From positions 8,804,320-8,868,319 of the forward strand of contig NZ_AP022871.1 in assembly GCF_011764565.1 (NCBI RefSeq): a stretch of 64,000 bases of DNA, given 5' to 3'. This document shows positions 42,998-51,554 of this stretch, piece after piece. The notes under the pieces were generated by a model. It was not told where the DNA came from. It was given only the letters and a program-made list of their open reading frames with translations, and ran no database searches. The position numbers and the translations under genes were made by a program. Source of the DNA: Phytohabitans suffuscus (GTDB lineage Bacteria; Actinomycetota; Actinomycetes; Mycobacteriales; Micromonosporaceae). Each line of letters begins with the position of its first letter. The first letter of the stretch is position 1.

Positions 42998-44989
42998 TCA
43001 GAAGCGGCCGCCGCCGGTACGCCGGGAGCGGCTGCCGCTGCCGCCGAAGCCGCCGCCCCGGAAGCCGCCGCCGCCCCAGCCGCGCGAGCGGCCGCCACCG
43101 CCACCGCCGGACAGGATGCCGCCGAGCAGCACGCCCAGCAGCACGTCGGTACCGCCGCCACCGCCGCCGCCGCCGATGCCGGGCGGGGTCCACTGGTCCA
43201 CGTTGGACTGCGCCGCCCGGCCGGCCTCGGCGGCGAGCTGGCCGGCCCGCTGGGCCTCGCCCAGCGCGGTCACCGGGTCGGACGGGGCCAGGGCCTCGGC
43301 GCGGGCCAGGTGCTGCTGGGCCTGCGCGAGCCAGGCGCGCGGCTGGCTGGCGACCGCGCCCCGGCGGGTGGCGATGAAGTCGCCGGCGGCGGTCACCTCG
43401 GCGCGGGCGGCGACCAGCGCGTGGTCGAGCATCGCGCGGGCGCGGGCGGCGCGCTCGGCGGCGTCGCGCACCTCGGCGAGCGCCCGGTCGAGCGCCGCGT
43501 CGGCCTCCTCCAGCCGGGCGGCCGTGGCCAGCGGGTCCGCGGTGGCGGCGGCGACGGCCGCGCGGGCGGCACCCAGGGCCTGCTCGGCGCCGGAGACCGC
43601 GGCGGCGAGGGCGGCGGTGCCCGGCTGGGCGGCGCGGGCGGCGGCCAGGTCGGTCTCCACCTCGGCGACGAGGGTGTCGACGGCGGCCCGCGCGGCGTCC
43701 AGGTCGGCGTGGGCGCGCTCGACGGCGTCGAGCAGGGTCCCCGCCTGGCCGAGCGCCTCCTCGGCGGCCCGTACGGCCAGGGCGGCCCGCGGCCGGTCGC
43801 CGGCGGTGAGCGCCTCGGTGGCCTGCCGGGTGACGGACGTGACGAACTCCAGCCGCCGCCGGGCCTGGTCGACGTTGCCGGCGATCCCGGCCGCCACCGG
43901 TCCCACGTAGCGGGCGCGCACCGCGTCGAGGGCGGCGGTGGCGGCCGGGACCCGGGCCTCCAGCTCCTCCTGCCGCGTGGCCTGCTCGGCCAGCTCGGTC
44001 TCCACCCGGGCCTCCAGGTCGCGCAGCGCGTCGAACGCCTCGGACTCCGCGTCCAGCCGGCTGTCCGCCGCTGTGCACCGCCGGATGATCTCCTCGAGCG
44101 TGCCGCGCCGGGTCGCCTCGTCCGGGCCGGGCGTCTCGTCGAGCGTCATCCGCAGCCGGAACGCCTCGGCCACGTCCTGCCGGGCGCTGTCCAGCGCCGC
44201 CGCGTACGACGCGGTCGCCTCGGCGCCGTACCGCCCGGCGGTCAGGGCCAGTTCCTGCTCGCTGGCGCGCAGGTCGTTGTCGAGCTCGACCAGCAGGTCG
44301 TTGGCCTTCGTGGTCAGCTCGGCGGTGCTCGGGCCGGCCGGGACACCGGGGCGCGGACGCCGCCGGCGCAGCAGCCACAGCACCAGCACCACGCCGCCGG
44401 CGACCAGCAGCAGGCAGAGCGCGCCGGCCACCCAGGCGCCGGCGCCGCCTCCCCCGCCGCCAGGGTCGGCCTCGCCGGGCTGGATCCGCGGGCTGGGCAC
44501 CGGCTGGCCGGCCAGCACCGCCCGGTAGCCGTCGGCGGCGGCGACCGCGGCGCCGGCCCAGTCGTTGGCCGACAGCGCCGGCTCGATCGCGACGCTGGCG
44601 ACGGTGTCGAGCTGGGTGTCGGTCAGCGGGAACTCGGTGTCGAACGCGTACGCGTACGCGCGGTCGCGGGTCGCCACCGCGAGGACCGCGTCGCGCCGGC
44701 CGAAGTCGCTGCGGGTGGCGGTCTGGTCGGCCCACCGCTGCGCCGGCGTACCGTCGAACGAGCGCACGTAGACCACGAAGAGCCGCAGCCCGCCGTCCGC
44801 CCGCAGCCGGTCGAGCGCTGCCCTCACCTCGCCCTCGCGCCCGTCGAGGGCACCGACCTTGTCGGTCACCTGGCTGTCAAGGCGTTCCGGACCATCCGCC
44901 CGAGCCGGACCCGCGAGCGCGAGCCCGCCGGTCAGTACGGCCAGGACCACCGCGACGGCCACGCGGGCCGGGCGCAACATCAACGACAC
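42998..44989 (-). CDS. TPM-domain membrane protein with coiled coil and Gly-rich tail
   Basis: 663 residues. A signal peptide (about 31 residues) is followed by a TPM domain (~35-165: 'LFVVYVRSFDGTPAQRWADQTATRSDFGRRDAVLAVATRDRAYAYAFD'). A membrane helix lies at ~180-205 ('AWVAGALCLLLVAGGVVLVLWLLRRRR'), then ~400 residues of Ala/Glu/Arg-rich coiled coil inside the cell, then a low-complexity Gly/Ser/Arg tail. TPM (YgcG/MgtE-associated) domains have been linked to phosphatase or membrane-repair roles; none is shown here. A related theme is the tiny polyglycine membrane peptide encoded just upstream. Confidence 0.85.
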   Translation of the reverse strand: MSLMLRPARVAVAVVLAVLTGGLALAGPARADGPERLDSQVTDKVGALDGREGEVRAALDRLRADGGLRLFVVYVRSFDGTPAQRWADQTATRSDFGRRDAVLAVATRDRAYAYAFDTEFPLTDTQLDTVASVAIEPALSANDWAGAAVAAADGYRAVLAGQPVPSPRIQPGEADPGGGGGGAGAWVAGALCLLLVAGGVVLVLWLLRRRRPRPGVPAGPSTAELTTKANDLLVELDNDLRASEQELALTAGRYGAEATASYAAALDSARQDVAEAFRLRMTLDETPGPDEATRRGTLEEIIRRCTAADSRLDAESEAFDALRDLEARVETELAEQATRQEELEARVPAATAALDAVRARYVGPVAAGIAGNVDQARRRLEFVTSVTRQATEALTAGDRPRAALAVRAAEEALGQAGTLLDAVERAHADLDAARAAVDTLVAEVETDLAAARAAQPGTAALAAAVSGAEQALGAARAAVAAATADPLATAARLEEADAALDRALAEVRDAAERAARARAMLDHALVAARAEVTAAGDFIATRRGAVASQPRAWLAQAQQHLARAEALAPSDPVTALGEAQRAGQLAAEAGRAAQSNVDQWTPPGIGGGGGGGGTDVLLGVLLGGILSGGGGGGRSRGWGGGGFRGGGFGGSGSRSRRTGGGRF

Positions 44990-45048
44990 CGGAACAGGCT
45001 ATGCCCCGGCGCCACGGACCCCGCTCCCGACCGCCGGAATCCGCGGGC

Positions 45049-45165
45049 TCAGTACCCGCCGCCCCCGCCACCGCCGCCCCCGCCCGCGGTCAGCGCGATG
45101 ATGACGATCACGATCACGACCACCGCGACGGCGATCCCGATGGTCAGCTTGGCTCTACCGGTCAT
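45049..45165 (-). CDS. 38-residue single-pass membrane peptide with polyglycine tail
   Basis: A short gene: ATG at 45165 with an excellent GGGAGGTG site 8 bases upstream, TGA at 45049-45051. The product begins MTGRAKLTIG, has an uninterrupted hydrophobic helix ('IAVAVVVIVIVIIALTA', ~17 residues) and ends with ten Gly and one Tyr. Positive residues at the N-terminus predict N-in topology with the Gly tail outside. It lies 60 bases before the TPM protein gene on the same strand, and that protein also has a Gly-rich end, so they may be co-transcribed. No known family. Confidence 0.6.
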   Translation of the reverse strand: MTGRAKLTIGIAVAVVVIVIVIIALTAGGGGGGGGGGY

Positions 45166-45297
45166 GCCGTTTCACCTCCCAGACGACCTGGATACCCCCG
45201 AAGGCCGCCCAATCACGCCCGCGCCGGTCGCCGGGGCGGCGGCGAAGGCGGCCCGCCGGTACGCGCGTAGCTCGCGATCGATGCGCATACTGTTGCG

Positions 45298-46326
45298 ATG
45301 CGCGTTACCCGACTTTCCCGGCGCGTCGCCGCCGCCGCGGTCGCCTCCCTGACCGTGCTCGCACCGGGCGCCGCCGCCCCGGCCGGCGCCGGCCGCCCGG
45401 GCAACCCCTGGCTCGACAGGCCGTTCGTCCACATCGCACACCAGGGCGGCGAGAGCGAGGCGCCGTCCAACACGATGTACGCCTTCCGCCGCGCGGTGCG
45501 CATCGGCGCCGACGTGCTGGAGCTCGACGTCCACTCCACCGCCGACGGCGTGCTGGTCGCCAGCCACGACGCGTCCGTCGACCGCACCACCGACGGCACC
45601 GGGCTGATCCGCGACAAGACCTACCGCGAGCTGCGCCGGCTCGACGCGGCGTACAACTTCGTGCCCGGCCGCAACGCCGTCCCCGGCCTGCCGCCGGAGG
45701 CGTACCCGCTGCGCGGCGTGCGCACCCACGACAGGCCGCCGCCCCGCGGCTACCAGGCCGGCGACTTCGCGGTCCCGGCGCTGCACGACGTGCTCCGCGC
45801 GTTCCGGCACGTGCCGCTCAGCATCGAGATCAAGGGCACCGCCGACGCGGACACCGAGTCGTTCCTGCGCAACGCCCGGCTCCTGGCCGACCTGCTCACG
45901 AAGGCCCACCGCACCCGCGACGTCATCGTGACCTCGTTCAACGACGCCGCGGTCGCCGAGTTCCACCGGCTGGCGCCGAAGGTCGCGCTGGCCCCCGGGA
46001 TGCGGGGGCTGACCGACTACTTCTTCACCGGCGCGCGGCCGATCGAGGGCACGGTCGCGCTCCAGGTGCCCGTCACCTACCAGGGGGTTCCGGTGGCCAC
46101 GCCGGAGTTCGTCGCCCGCGCGCACGCCGACGGGTACGCGGTGCACGTGTGGTTCAGCGGCACCGCCCCGGAGGACGGGCCCACGTACAACACGCTGATC
46201 GACGCGTGCGCGGACGGCTTGATGTCGTCGTGGCCGACGCTGATGGAACGGGTGCTCGACGAGCGCGGCCTCAGCGCACGACGCGGCAGACCAGCGAGTC
46301 CGCGGTGCCCCGGAACGCGCTCATGA
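45298..46326 (+). CDS. secreted glycerophosphodiester phosphodiesterase
   Basis: 342 residues with a signal peptide ('VAAAAVASLTVLAPGAAAPAGAG'). GDPD TIM-barrel motifs: 'FVHIAHQGGESEAPSNTMYAFRRAV', 'ADVLELDVHSTADGVLVASHDASVDRTTDGTG' and 'PLSIEIKGTADAD'. The usual first motif is His-Arg-Gly; here it is His-Gln-Gly, a substitution also found in some Actinobacteria but worth noting. It would release glycerol phosphate from lipid head groups outside the cell. Its last 56 bases overlap the opposing small secreted protein gene. Confidence 0.87.
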   Translation: MRVTRLSRRVAAAAVASLTVLAPGAAAPAGAGRPGNPWLDRPFVHIAHQGGESEAPSNTMYAFRRAVRIGADVLELDVHSTADGVLVASHDASVDRTTDGTGLIRDKTYRELRRLDAAYNFVPGRNAVPGLPPEAYPLRGVRTHDRPPPRGYQAGDFAVPALHDVLRAFRHVPLSIEIKGTADADTESFLRNARLLADLLTKAHRTRDVIVTSFNDAAVAEFHRLAPKVALAPGMRGLTDYFFTGARPIEGTVALQVPVTYQGVPVATPEFVARAHADGYAVHVWFSGTAPEDGPTYNTLIDACADGLMSSWPTLMERVLDERGLSARRGRPASPRCPGTRS

Positions 46327-46597
46327 CCACGTCCGTGGTGAGGAACTTGCAGGCGAGGTACGGGTCGCCGGAGCCGACGTACTGCGGCGGCCCGCCCGAG
46401 CCGGTGTAGCAGCGCAGCCCGGAGCTCTCGTAGAAGCCGATCCAGGCACTCGGGTACCGGGAGTGGCAGTAGTCGCCGATCGACAGCGGGCCGAACGGGA
46501 TGTCGACGACGGCGGCCTGTGCGGGCGCGGCCACCGCGAGCGCGCCCGCACAGGCCAGCGTCGCGCCGATGGCGAGGGTCAGGAGACGTCGAAACAC
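46271..46597 (-). CDS. small secreted protein of unknown function
   Basis: About 108 residues from the GTG at 46597 (AGAGG just upstream; a GTG at 46603 would add two residues). Signal peptide: 'LLTLAIGATLACAGALAVAAPAQA'. The mature ~80 residues contain four Cys ('IGDYCHSRYP', 'SGLRCYTGSGG', 'YLACKFLTTD', 'DSLVCRVVR'), likely two disulphides, and aromatic residues. No family recognised. Its 3' end overlaps the GDPD gene tail-to-tail. Confidence 0.7.
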   Translation of the reverse strand: MFRRLLTLAIGATLACAGALAVAAPAQAAVVDIPFGPLSIGDYCHSRYPSAWIGFYESSGLRCYTGSGGPPQYVGSGDPYLACKFLTTDVVMSAFRGTADSLVCRVVR

Positions 46598-46669
46598 GGG
46601 CACCTCTTCACGAAGGAAAGGGAAACTCCGCCTGGGGACCGGTCCTGGCGCTGGCCCCCAGTATCAATT

Positions 46670-46682
46670 AGGAAGCTTTCCT
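46670..46682 (-). promoter_or_regulatory. palindromic element upstream of the small secreted protein
   Basis: AGGAA-gct-TTCCT at 46670-46682 (within TTAGGAAGCTTTCCTTA) lies about 75 bases before the GTG at 46597 in an A/T-richer patch. It may be an operator or promoter element of this gene. No factor is assigned. Confidence 0.3.
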
Positions 46683-46737
46683 TATCAACAGGTGCCGGTC
46701 GACTCCCGGTGGAAGGCGGATCGCGGCACCCGGCGGC

Positions 46738-47442
46738 TCAGCTGACCTGGCGGCGGGCCCGGCCGTGCGCGTCGTGCGGCAGGTCGGCGTAGTGCCACTG
46801 GTGGTCGCGGGCGTGCTTGCACGCGGTCTCCAGCTCACCGTCCTCGATGGACCTGAGCAGCTCGGCGTGGTCGCGGGCGATGTCCTTGAGCTTCACCTCG
46901 GCGGCCACCATCGTGACCGACGTGCGGGCCTCGATCTGCAGCGCCTCCCACGACAGCTTCAGCAGCTCGTTGTGCGCCGCGTCGACGATGTGCCGGTGGA
47001 ACGCGACACTGGCCCGGGCGGCGGCCGCCGCGTCACCGGCGCGGGCCGCCGCGCGCATCGCCTTGACCTCGGCGCGCAGGGCCGGAAGCGGCATCGTGCC
47101 GGCCAGCATCGCGAGGCGGGTCGCGGTCTCCTCCAGGGCGGCGCGCACGACGTAGCTCTCCCGCAGCGTCTGCTGCACGAAGTGCCGCACGAAGGTGCCC
47201 CGCCGCGGCCGGGTCTCGACCATCCGCATCGCCTCGAGCTCGCGCAGCGCCTCGCGGACCGGGGCCTGGCTCGTGCCGTACATGGCGGCGATCCTCGTCT
47301 CGACGAGCCGCTCCCCCGGCTGGATCTCGCCGGAGACGATCCGGACGACCAGCGACTCGCGGATCTGCCGCGCCAGCGTCAGGCGCGTCACCAGCGGGGT
47401 GACCGCCGGCGCCGGCGGCGCCGCGGGCTCGTCGGGCGTCAT
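46738..47442 (-). CDS. GntR-family (FadR-type) transcriptional regulator
   Basis: 234 residues from the ATG at 47442. N-terminal winged helix ('LARQIRESLVVRIVSGEIQPGERLVETRIAAMYGTSQAPVREALRELEAM') and an FCD ligand domain with metal-binding His ('FHRHIVDAAHN', 'ARDHQWHY'). FadR/FCD regulators sense carboxylic acids and repress the neighbouring catabolic operon. It is divergent from the molybdenum hydroxylase operon, with a near-perfect 20-bp palindrome in between. Confidence 0.9.
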   Translation of the reverse strand: MTPDEPAAPPAPAVTPLVTRLTLARQIRESLVVRIVSGEIQPGERLVETRIAAMYGTSQAPVREALRELEAMRMVETRPRRGTFVRHFVQQTLRESYVVRAALEETATRLAMLAGTMPLPALRAEVKAMRAAARAGDAAAAARASVAFHRHIVDAAHNELLKLSWEALQIEARTSVTMVAAEVKLKDIARDHAELLRSIEDGELETACKHARDHQWHYADLPHDAHGRARRQVS

Positions 47443-47505
47443 GGCGCCATCGTAGCCAGGCCGCCGACCTTGACGCGGCACGCCTGCGGTCTTAACGTCC
47501 GTGTA

Positions 47506-47525
47506 ACCGATTATCGATAGTCGGT
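47506..47525. promoter_or_regulatory. 20-bp palindromic operator before the molybdenum hydroxylase operon
   Basis: ACCGAtTATCGATAgTCGGT at 47506-47525 is symmetrical at 18 of 20 positions. It lies 15 bases before the FAD-subunit start and about 65 bases from the GntR start. Its location just upstream of the ribosome site GGAGGAGG suits repression by the divergent GntR protein. Confidence 0.6.
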
Positions 47526-47540
47526 GGAGGAGGCGGGCTG

Positions 47541-48347
47541 ATGATCACCGCGGTGCGCACTCCGGAGTCCCTGGCGGCCGCGGTCGGCCACGCCGCCGCC
47601 GGCGGGCGGCTGATGGCCGGCGGCACGGTCGTGATGGCCCAGGTCAACAGCGGGTCGCTCGGCTACACCGAGATCGTCAGCCTGCGCCGTGCCGGCCTCG
47701 GCGGGATCACCCTCGACGGCCCGCTGGCCCGGGTCGGCGCGACCACCACGCTCACCGAGGTGGAGCAGAGCCCCGACCTGGCGTTCCTGCGCGGCGCGAT
47801 GCGCGGCCTCGCCTCCCCCACGATCCGCAACCAGGCCACGGTCGGCGGCAACCTCTTCGTGCCGCAGCCCTACGGCGACCTCGCGGTGTGCCTGCTCGCG
47901 CTGGACGCCACGGTCGAGGTCACCGGCCCGGACGGGAGCCGCGAGGTGCCGGTCGGCGTGGTGCTCGCCAACGGGGTCGCGCCGGGCGAGGTGGTCACGG
48001 CCGTGCGGCTGGCCGTGCCCGCGCCCGGCACGTGGTTCCACCACAAGGCGATGCGGCGCAGGCTCAACTCGGCCGCCATCGTCGCGGTGGCGGCGGTGGT
48101 GGATACGGCCGGTGGCGTCGTGACGTCCGCGCGGATCGCGCTCGGCGGCGTGGCGCCCCGGCCGGTCCGCGCCGTGTCGGCCGAGAGCGTCCTCATCGGA
48201 CGTCCACTGGAGAGCGAGGTGCTGGAGCGGGCCGGGCGGGCGGCCCGCGCCGACATCTCGCCGTCCGACGACAGCTACGCCAGCGCCTGGTACCGCGCCC
48301 GCGTCCTGCCGGTCCACCTGCGCCGGGCGTTCCTGCGCCAGCCCTAA
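47541..48347 (+). CDS. molybdenum hydroxylase, FAD-binding subunit
   Basis: 268 residues, ATG at 47541 after GGAGGAGGCGGG. CoxM/XdhB-like FAD_binding_5 domain: 'AGGRLMAGGTVVMAQVNSG' and 'ASPTIRNQATVGGNLFVPQPYGDLAVCLLALDA', the two FAD loops, plus a CO_deh_flav_C-like C-terminal domain. It passes electrons from the [2Fe-2S] subunit to NAD or another acceptor. First gene of the operon. Confidence 0.9.
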   Translation: MITAVRTPESLAAAVGHAAAGGRLMAGGTVVMAQVNSGSLGYTEIVSLRRAGLGGITLDGPLARVGATTTLTEVEQSPDLAFLRGAMRGLASPTIRNQATVGGNLFVPQPYGDLAVCLLALDATVEVTGPDGSREVPVGVVLANGVAPGEVVTAVRLAVPAPGTWFHHKAMRRRLNSAAIVAVAAVVDTAGGVVTSARIALGGVAPRPVRAVSAESVLIGRPLESEVLERAGRAARADISPSDDSYASAWYRARVLPVHLRRAFLRQP

Positions 48348-48365
48348 CCCCAGAGAGGCCACGAC

Positions 48366-48842
48366 ATGGCGTCACAGGTCGTCAACCTCCGCGTCAACGA
48401 ACGGTCGCGGGAGTTCCTCGCCGCTCCGGGTACCTCCCTGCTGTCCAGCCTCCGCGACACGCTCGGCCTGACGGCCGCCAAGCGCGGCTGCGCGCAGGGC
48501 GGCTGCGGCACCTGCACGGTGCTGCTGGACGGCCGGGCGGTGATGTCGTGCCTCGTCGCGGTGCAGACCGTCGACGGCGCCTCGGTGCGCACGCTCGAAG
48601 GCGTGGCCCGCGACGGCGCCCTCGACGAGGTGCAGAGCGCGTTCCTGGAGGGCTTCGCCACCCAGTGCGGCTTCTGCACCCCCGGCATGATCATGGCGGC
48701 CGAGGCGCTGCTGGACCGGAACCCCGACCCCACCCGCGACGAGGTGGTCGAGGCGATCAGCGGCAACGTGTGCCGCTGCACCGGGTACGGTCCGATCGTC
48801 GACGCCATCCTCGACGCGGCGGCGAGGCGGGCGAAGGCATGA
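48366..48842 (+). CDS. molybdenum hydroxylase, [2Fe-2S] subunit
   Basis: 158 residues. N-terminal plant-ferredoxin cluster 'KRGCAQGGCGTCTVLLDG' and C-terminal four-helix cluster 'TQCGFCTPGMIMAAEALL' with 'GNVCRCTGYGPIVDAI'. Both iron-sulphur sites have all eight Cys. Cytosolic electron carrier between Mo centre and FAD. Its stop overlaps the next start (ATGA). Confidence 0.93.
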   Translation: MASQVVNLRVNERSREFLAAPGTSLLSSLRDTLGLTAAKRGCAQGGCGTCTVLLDGRAVMSCLVAVQTVDGASVRTLEGVARDGALDEVQSAFLEGFATQCGFCTPGMIMAAEALLDRNPDPTRDEVVEAISGNVCRCTGYGPIVDAILDAAARRAKA

Positions 48843-50224
48843 GCTACAAGACCAACCCGATCGACCGGACGTACTTCCCGGACGAGCCGGCCCAGGACTT
48901 CACGGTGATCGGCTCGGTGGTGCGGCGCTCGGACGCGCTCGGCCACGTCACCGGCCGCACCGCGTTCTTCGAGGACATCTCACCGCCCGACCTGCTCCAC
49001 CTCAAGACGCACCGCTCGGCCCGGCACCACGCCCGGATCCTCGACGTCGACCTCACCGCGGCGCTCGCCGTGCCCGGCGTGGTGCGCGTGCTCACCCACG
49101 CCGACATCCCCAACAACGTCTTCACCCCGCTCAAGCTGATCGGCGTCGAGCCGGACGACGAACCGGTGCTGGCCGAGGGGAAGGTGCGCTACCTCGGCGA
49201 GCCGATCTGCGCGGTCGTCGCCGAGACCGAGGCGGCCGCGCGGGAGGCGGCGGCCCGCGTCCGGGTCGAGTACGAGGACCTGCCGGCGGTCTTCGACGTC
49301 GAGGAGGCGCTCGCCGAGGGGGCGCCGATCGTCAACGAGTACCACGGCAACAACTACTTCACGTACGAGGGGCACCACTGCCGGCGGATCCGGTTCGGCG
49401 ACGTGGAGGCGGCGTTCGCGGCGGCGGACCACGTCTTCCAGTGGCGCTACCAGTCCGCGCCGATCGAGCACGCGCCCACCGAGACCACCGGCTGTATCGT
49501 CGTGCCGCAGCCCGACGGCCGGCTGCGCATCCACTCCGACACCCAGGCGTGCTTCTTCACGCTCGACAACACCGCGCTGATCCTGGGCACCCCGTTCAAC
49601 AAGCTGCGCATCGTCGGCGGCACGGTCGGCGGCGGCTTCGGCGGCAAGGTCGACATCGCGGTCGAGCCGGTCGCCTGCGTCGCCGCGACGCTGACCGGGC
49701 AGCCGGTCAAGTACGTGTACAGCCGGTACGAGGAGATGCAGGTCTCCTCCCCGCGCGCGGCCGAGCGCATCTACATCAAGGACGCGGTGATGGCCGACGG
49801 CCGGGTCACCGGCCGCAGGGTCACGCTCTACGTGGACGCCGGCGCGTACTCCCGCCACAGCCCGTACGGCACCACCAAGGCGGCGGCGCACCTGCCGGGG
49901 CCGTACAGCATCCCGAACGTGTGGGCCGACTGCCACTGCGTCTTCACCAACCGCACGCCGTCCAGCGCGATGCGCGGCTTCGGGGTGACGATCGCCGACT
50001 TCGCGCTGGAGTCGCAGATGGACCGGATCGCCCGCGCCCTCGGCATGGACCCGCTGCGGCTGCGGCTGCTCAACGCCTACCGGGACGGCGACCTGAAGGC
50101 CCACCGGAAGGTCGCCGAGGGAACCGCGCTGGTCGAGGTCATCCAGAAGGCGGCCCGGATGGTGGGGCACGAGCTGCCCGAGGAGTACCTGCGGATGTCC
50201 TCGATGGACAGAAGGGAGCGCTGA
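48839..50224 (+). CDS. molybdenum hydroxylase, large subunit part 1 (N-terminal half)
   Basis: 461 residues (~50 kDa). It holds the aldehyde oxidase/xanthine dehydrogenase a/b hammerhead ('VRRSDALGHVTGRTAFFEDI', 'AEGKVRYLGEPICAVVAETEAAAREAA') and the first MoCoBD domain ('GGTVGGGFGGKVDIAVEPVACVAA', 'AMRGFGVTIADFALESQMD'). It ends at residue 461, where a normal large subunit would continue for ~330 more. The rest is encoded by the next gene with its own ribosome site. The split resembles nicotinate dehydrogenase of Eubacterium barkeri (NdhL/NdhM). Substrate unknown, probably an N-heteroaromatic or aldehyde. Confidence 0.87.
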   Translation: MSYKTNPIDRTYFPDEPAQDFTVIGSVVRRSDALGHVTGRTAFFEDISPPDLLHLKTHRSARHHARILDVDLTAALAVPGVVRVLTHADIPNNVFTPLKLIGVEPDDEPVLAEGKVRYLGEPICAVVAETEAAAREAAARVRVEYEDLPAVFDVEEALAEGAPIVNEYHGNNYFTYEGHHCRRIRFGDVEAAFAAADHVFQWRYQSAPIEHAPTETTGCIVVPQPDGRLRIHSDTQACFFTLDNTALILGTPFNKLRIVGGTVGGGFGGKVDIAVEPVACVAATLTGQPVKYVYSRYEEMQVSSPRAAERIYIKDAVMADGRVTGRRVTLYVDAGAYSRHSPYGTTKAAAHLPGPYSIPNVWADCHCVFTNRTPSSAMRGFGVTIADFALESQMDRIARALGMDPLRLRLLNAYRDGDLKAHRKVAEGTALVEVIQKAARMVGHELPEEYLRMSSMDRRER

Positions 50225-50226
50225 CG

Positions 50227-51249
50227 ATGGCGAAGCTGCGCGGCCGCGGGTACGCGTCGGTCAACTACCCGACCGGCATGAACCTCGGCGGCGACCCGTC
50301 CCAGGCGCTGATCCACGCCACGACCACGGGCACGTTCGTGGTGTCGCTGTCCTCCGTGGACCTCGGGCAGGGGCTCAAGACGGTGGTGGCCCAGTGCGCG
50401 GCGGAGACGCTCGGCCTGCCGGTGGAGAACATCCTCGTCGACACCGCCGACACCGACACCGGGCCGCACTGCATGGGCACGTTCGCCAGCCGCGGCACCC
50501 ACCGCGTCGGCAACGCGGTCATCATGGCCGCCGCCGAGGCGCGCGAGGTGATGCTGGCGGTCGCCGCCGAGGAGCTGGAGGTGGACGCCGGCGACCTGGA
50601 GACCGACGGCACCGGCTTCGTCCAGGTCACGGGCGCGCGGGAGAAACGGATCCACATCACCGACCTGGCGCTGGCCGCCCACTTCACGCACGGGCGCACC
50701 ATCTCCGGGCGGGGCATCTTCCTGAAGGAGAAGAACGACCCGGTGCCGGAGACCGGCGAGATGGACCCCGACTCGTGCCAGGCGCACGCGTGCACGGTCG
50801 CGGTGGTCGAGGTCGACGACGAGACCGGCGTGGTCGAGGTGCTGCGGATGCACAACGCGTACGAGATCGGGCGGGCGCTCAACCCGGCGATGGTCGCCCA
50901 GCAGGTCGAGGGCGGCGCGTGGATGGGCATGTCGCACGCGCTCTTCGAGGCGACCGAGCCCTACTACCCCGCCCGCGACCACGGCCCGACCGACTTCAAC
51001 GAGTACCTGATGCCCGGCGCGGCGGACATCCCCGAGTACCACAACGCGATCCTCGAACGCCCCGCCGGCAACGGGCCGTTCGGCGCCAAGGGGATCGGCG
51101 AGATGACCGCCAACGCACCGATCCCGGCCATCGCCAACGCCATCTTCGACGCGTGCGGCGTACGGCTGGACACCATGCCCTTCACCCCCGAACGGGTGCT
51201 GCGCGGGCTCGACGAGCTTCGCGCGGACAGGTCACCGACGAAGGAGTAG
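50227..51249 (+). CDS. molybdenum hydroxylase, large subunit part 2 (C-terminal half)
   Basis: 340 residues (~36 kDa) from the ATG at 50227, with AGAAGGGAG about 9 bases upstream. It supplies the second MoCoBD part: 'VSLSSVDLGQGLKTVVAQCAAETLGLP', 'TFASRGTHRVGNAVIMAAAEARE', 'HNAYEIGRALNPAMVAQQVEGGAWMGMSHAL' and 'GPFGAKGIGEMTANAPIPAIANAI' containing the active-site Glu (GAKGIGE). It is a true separate gene and not a frameshift product, because stop, ribosome site and ATG are all clean. Confidence 0.87.
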   Translation: MAKLRGRGYASVNYPTGMNLGGDPSQALIHATTTGTFVVSLSSVDLGQGLKTVVAQCAAETLGLPVENILVDTADTDTGPHCMGTFASRGTHRVGNAVIMAAAEAREVMLAVAAEELEVDAGDLETDGTGFVQVTGAREKRIHITDLALAAHFTHGRTISGRGIFLKEKNDPVPETGEMDPDSCQAHACTVAVVEVDDETGVVEVLRMHNAYEIGRALNPAMVAQQVEGGAWMGMSHALFEATEPYYPARDHGPTDFNEYLMPGAADIPEYHNAILERPAGNGPFGAKGIGEMTANAPIPAIANAIFDACGVRLDTMPFTPERVLRGLDELRADRSPTKE

Positions 51250-51251
51250 GA

Positions 51252-51554
51252 ATGCTGAAGGTCGTCTCGTTGCTCAAGCGCGCCGACGGGCTGTCCAAGG
51301 AGGACTTCGCGAGGTGGGTCGTCGAGGACCACCTGGAGTTCGCGAAGAGGCTCCCGGGCCTGCGCCGGTACACGGTGAACGTGTCCGTGGCCGACGACGC
51401 GGCGTACGACGCGGTCAACGAGCTGTGGTTCGACGACGACGAGGCGCGGGTGGCCGCGTTCGCGTCGGAGCACGGCAGGGCCGCGGCGGGCGACGCGGGC
51501 GCGCACACCTCCAGCCGGGTGCACGTGCTCACCACCGAGCACGAGCTGTTCTGA
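51252..51554 (+). CDS. EthD-family small protein
   Basis: 100 residues, ATG at 51252. The dimeric alpha-beta-barrel pattern 'LKVVSLLKRADGLSKEDFARWVVEDHLEFAKRLPGLRRYTVNVSV' and 'AVNELWFDDDEARVAAFAS' fits EthD. Such proteins sit in ring- or ether-degrading operons, sometimes as essential accessory proteins. Its stop shares one base with the next start. Confidence 0.8.
   Translation: MLKVVSLLKRADGLSKEDFARWVVEDHLEFAKRLPGLRRYTVNVSVADDAAYDAVNELWFDDDEARVAAFASEHGRAAAGDAGAHTSSRVHVLTTEHELF

Noticed and set aside
50200-50260. Frameshift splitting the molybdenum large subunit
   Set aside because: Unlike the other breaks there is no G/C run at the junction, and the second gene has its own ribosome site and ATG; a natural split is more likely.
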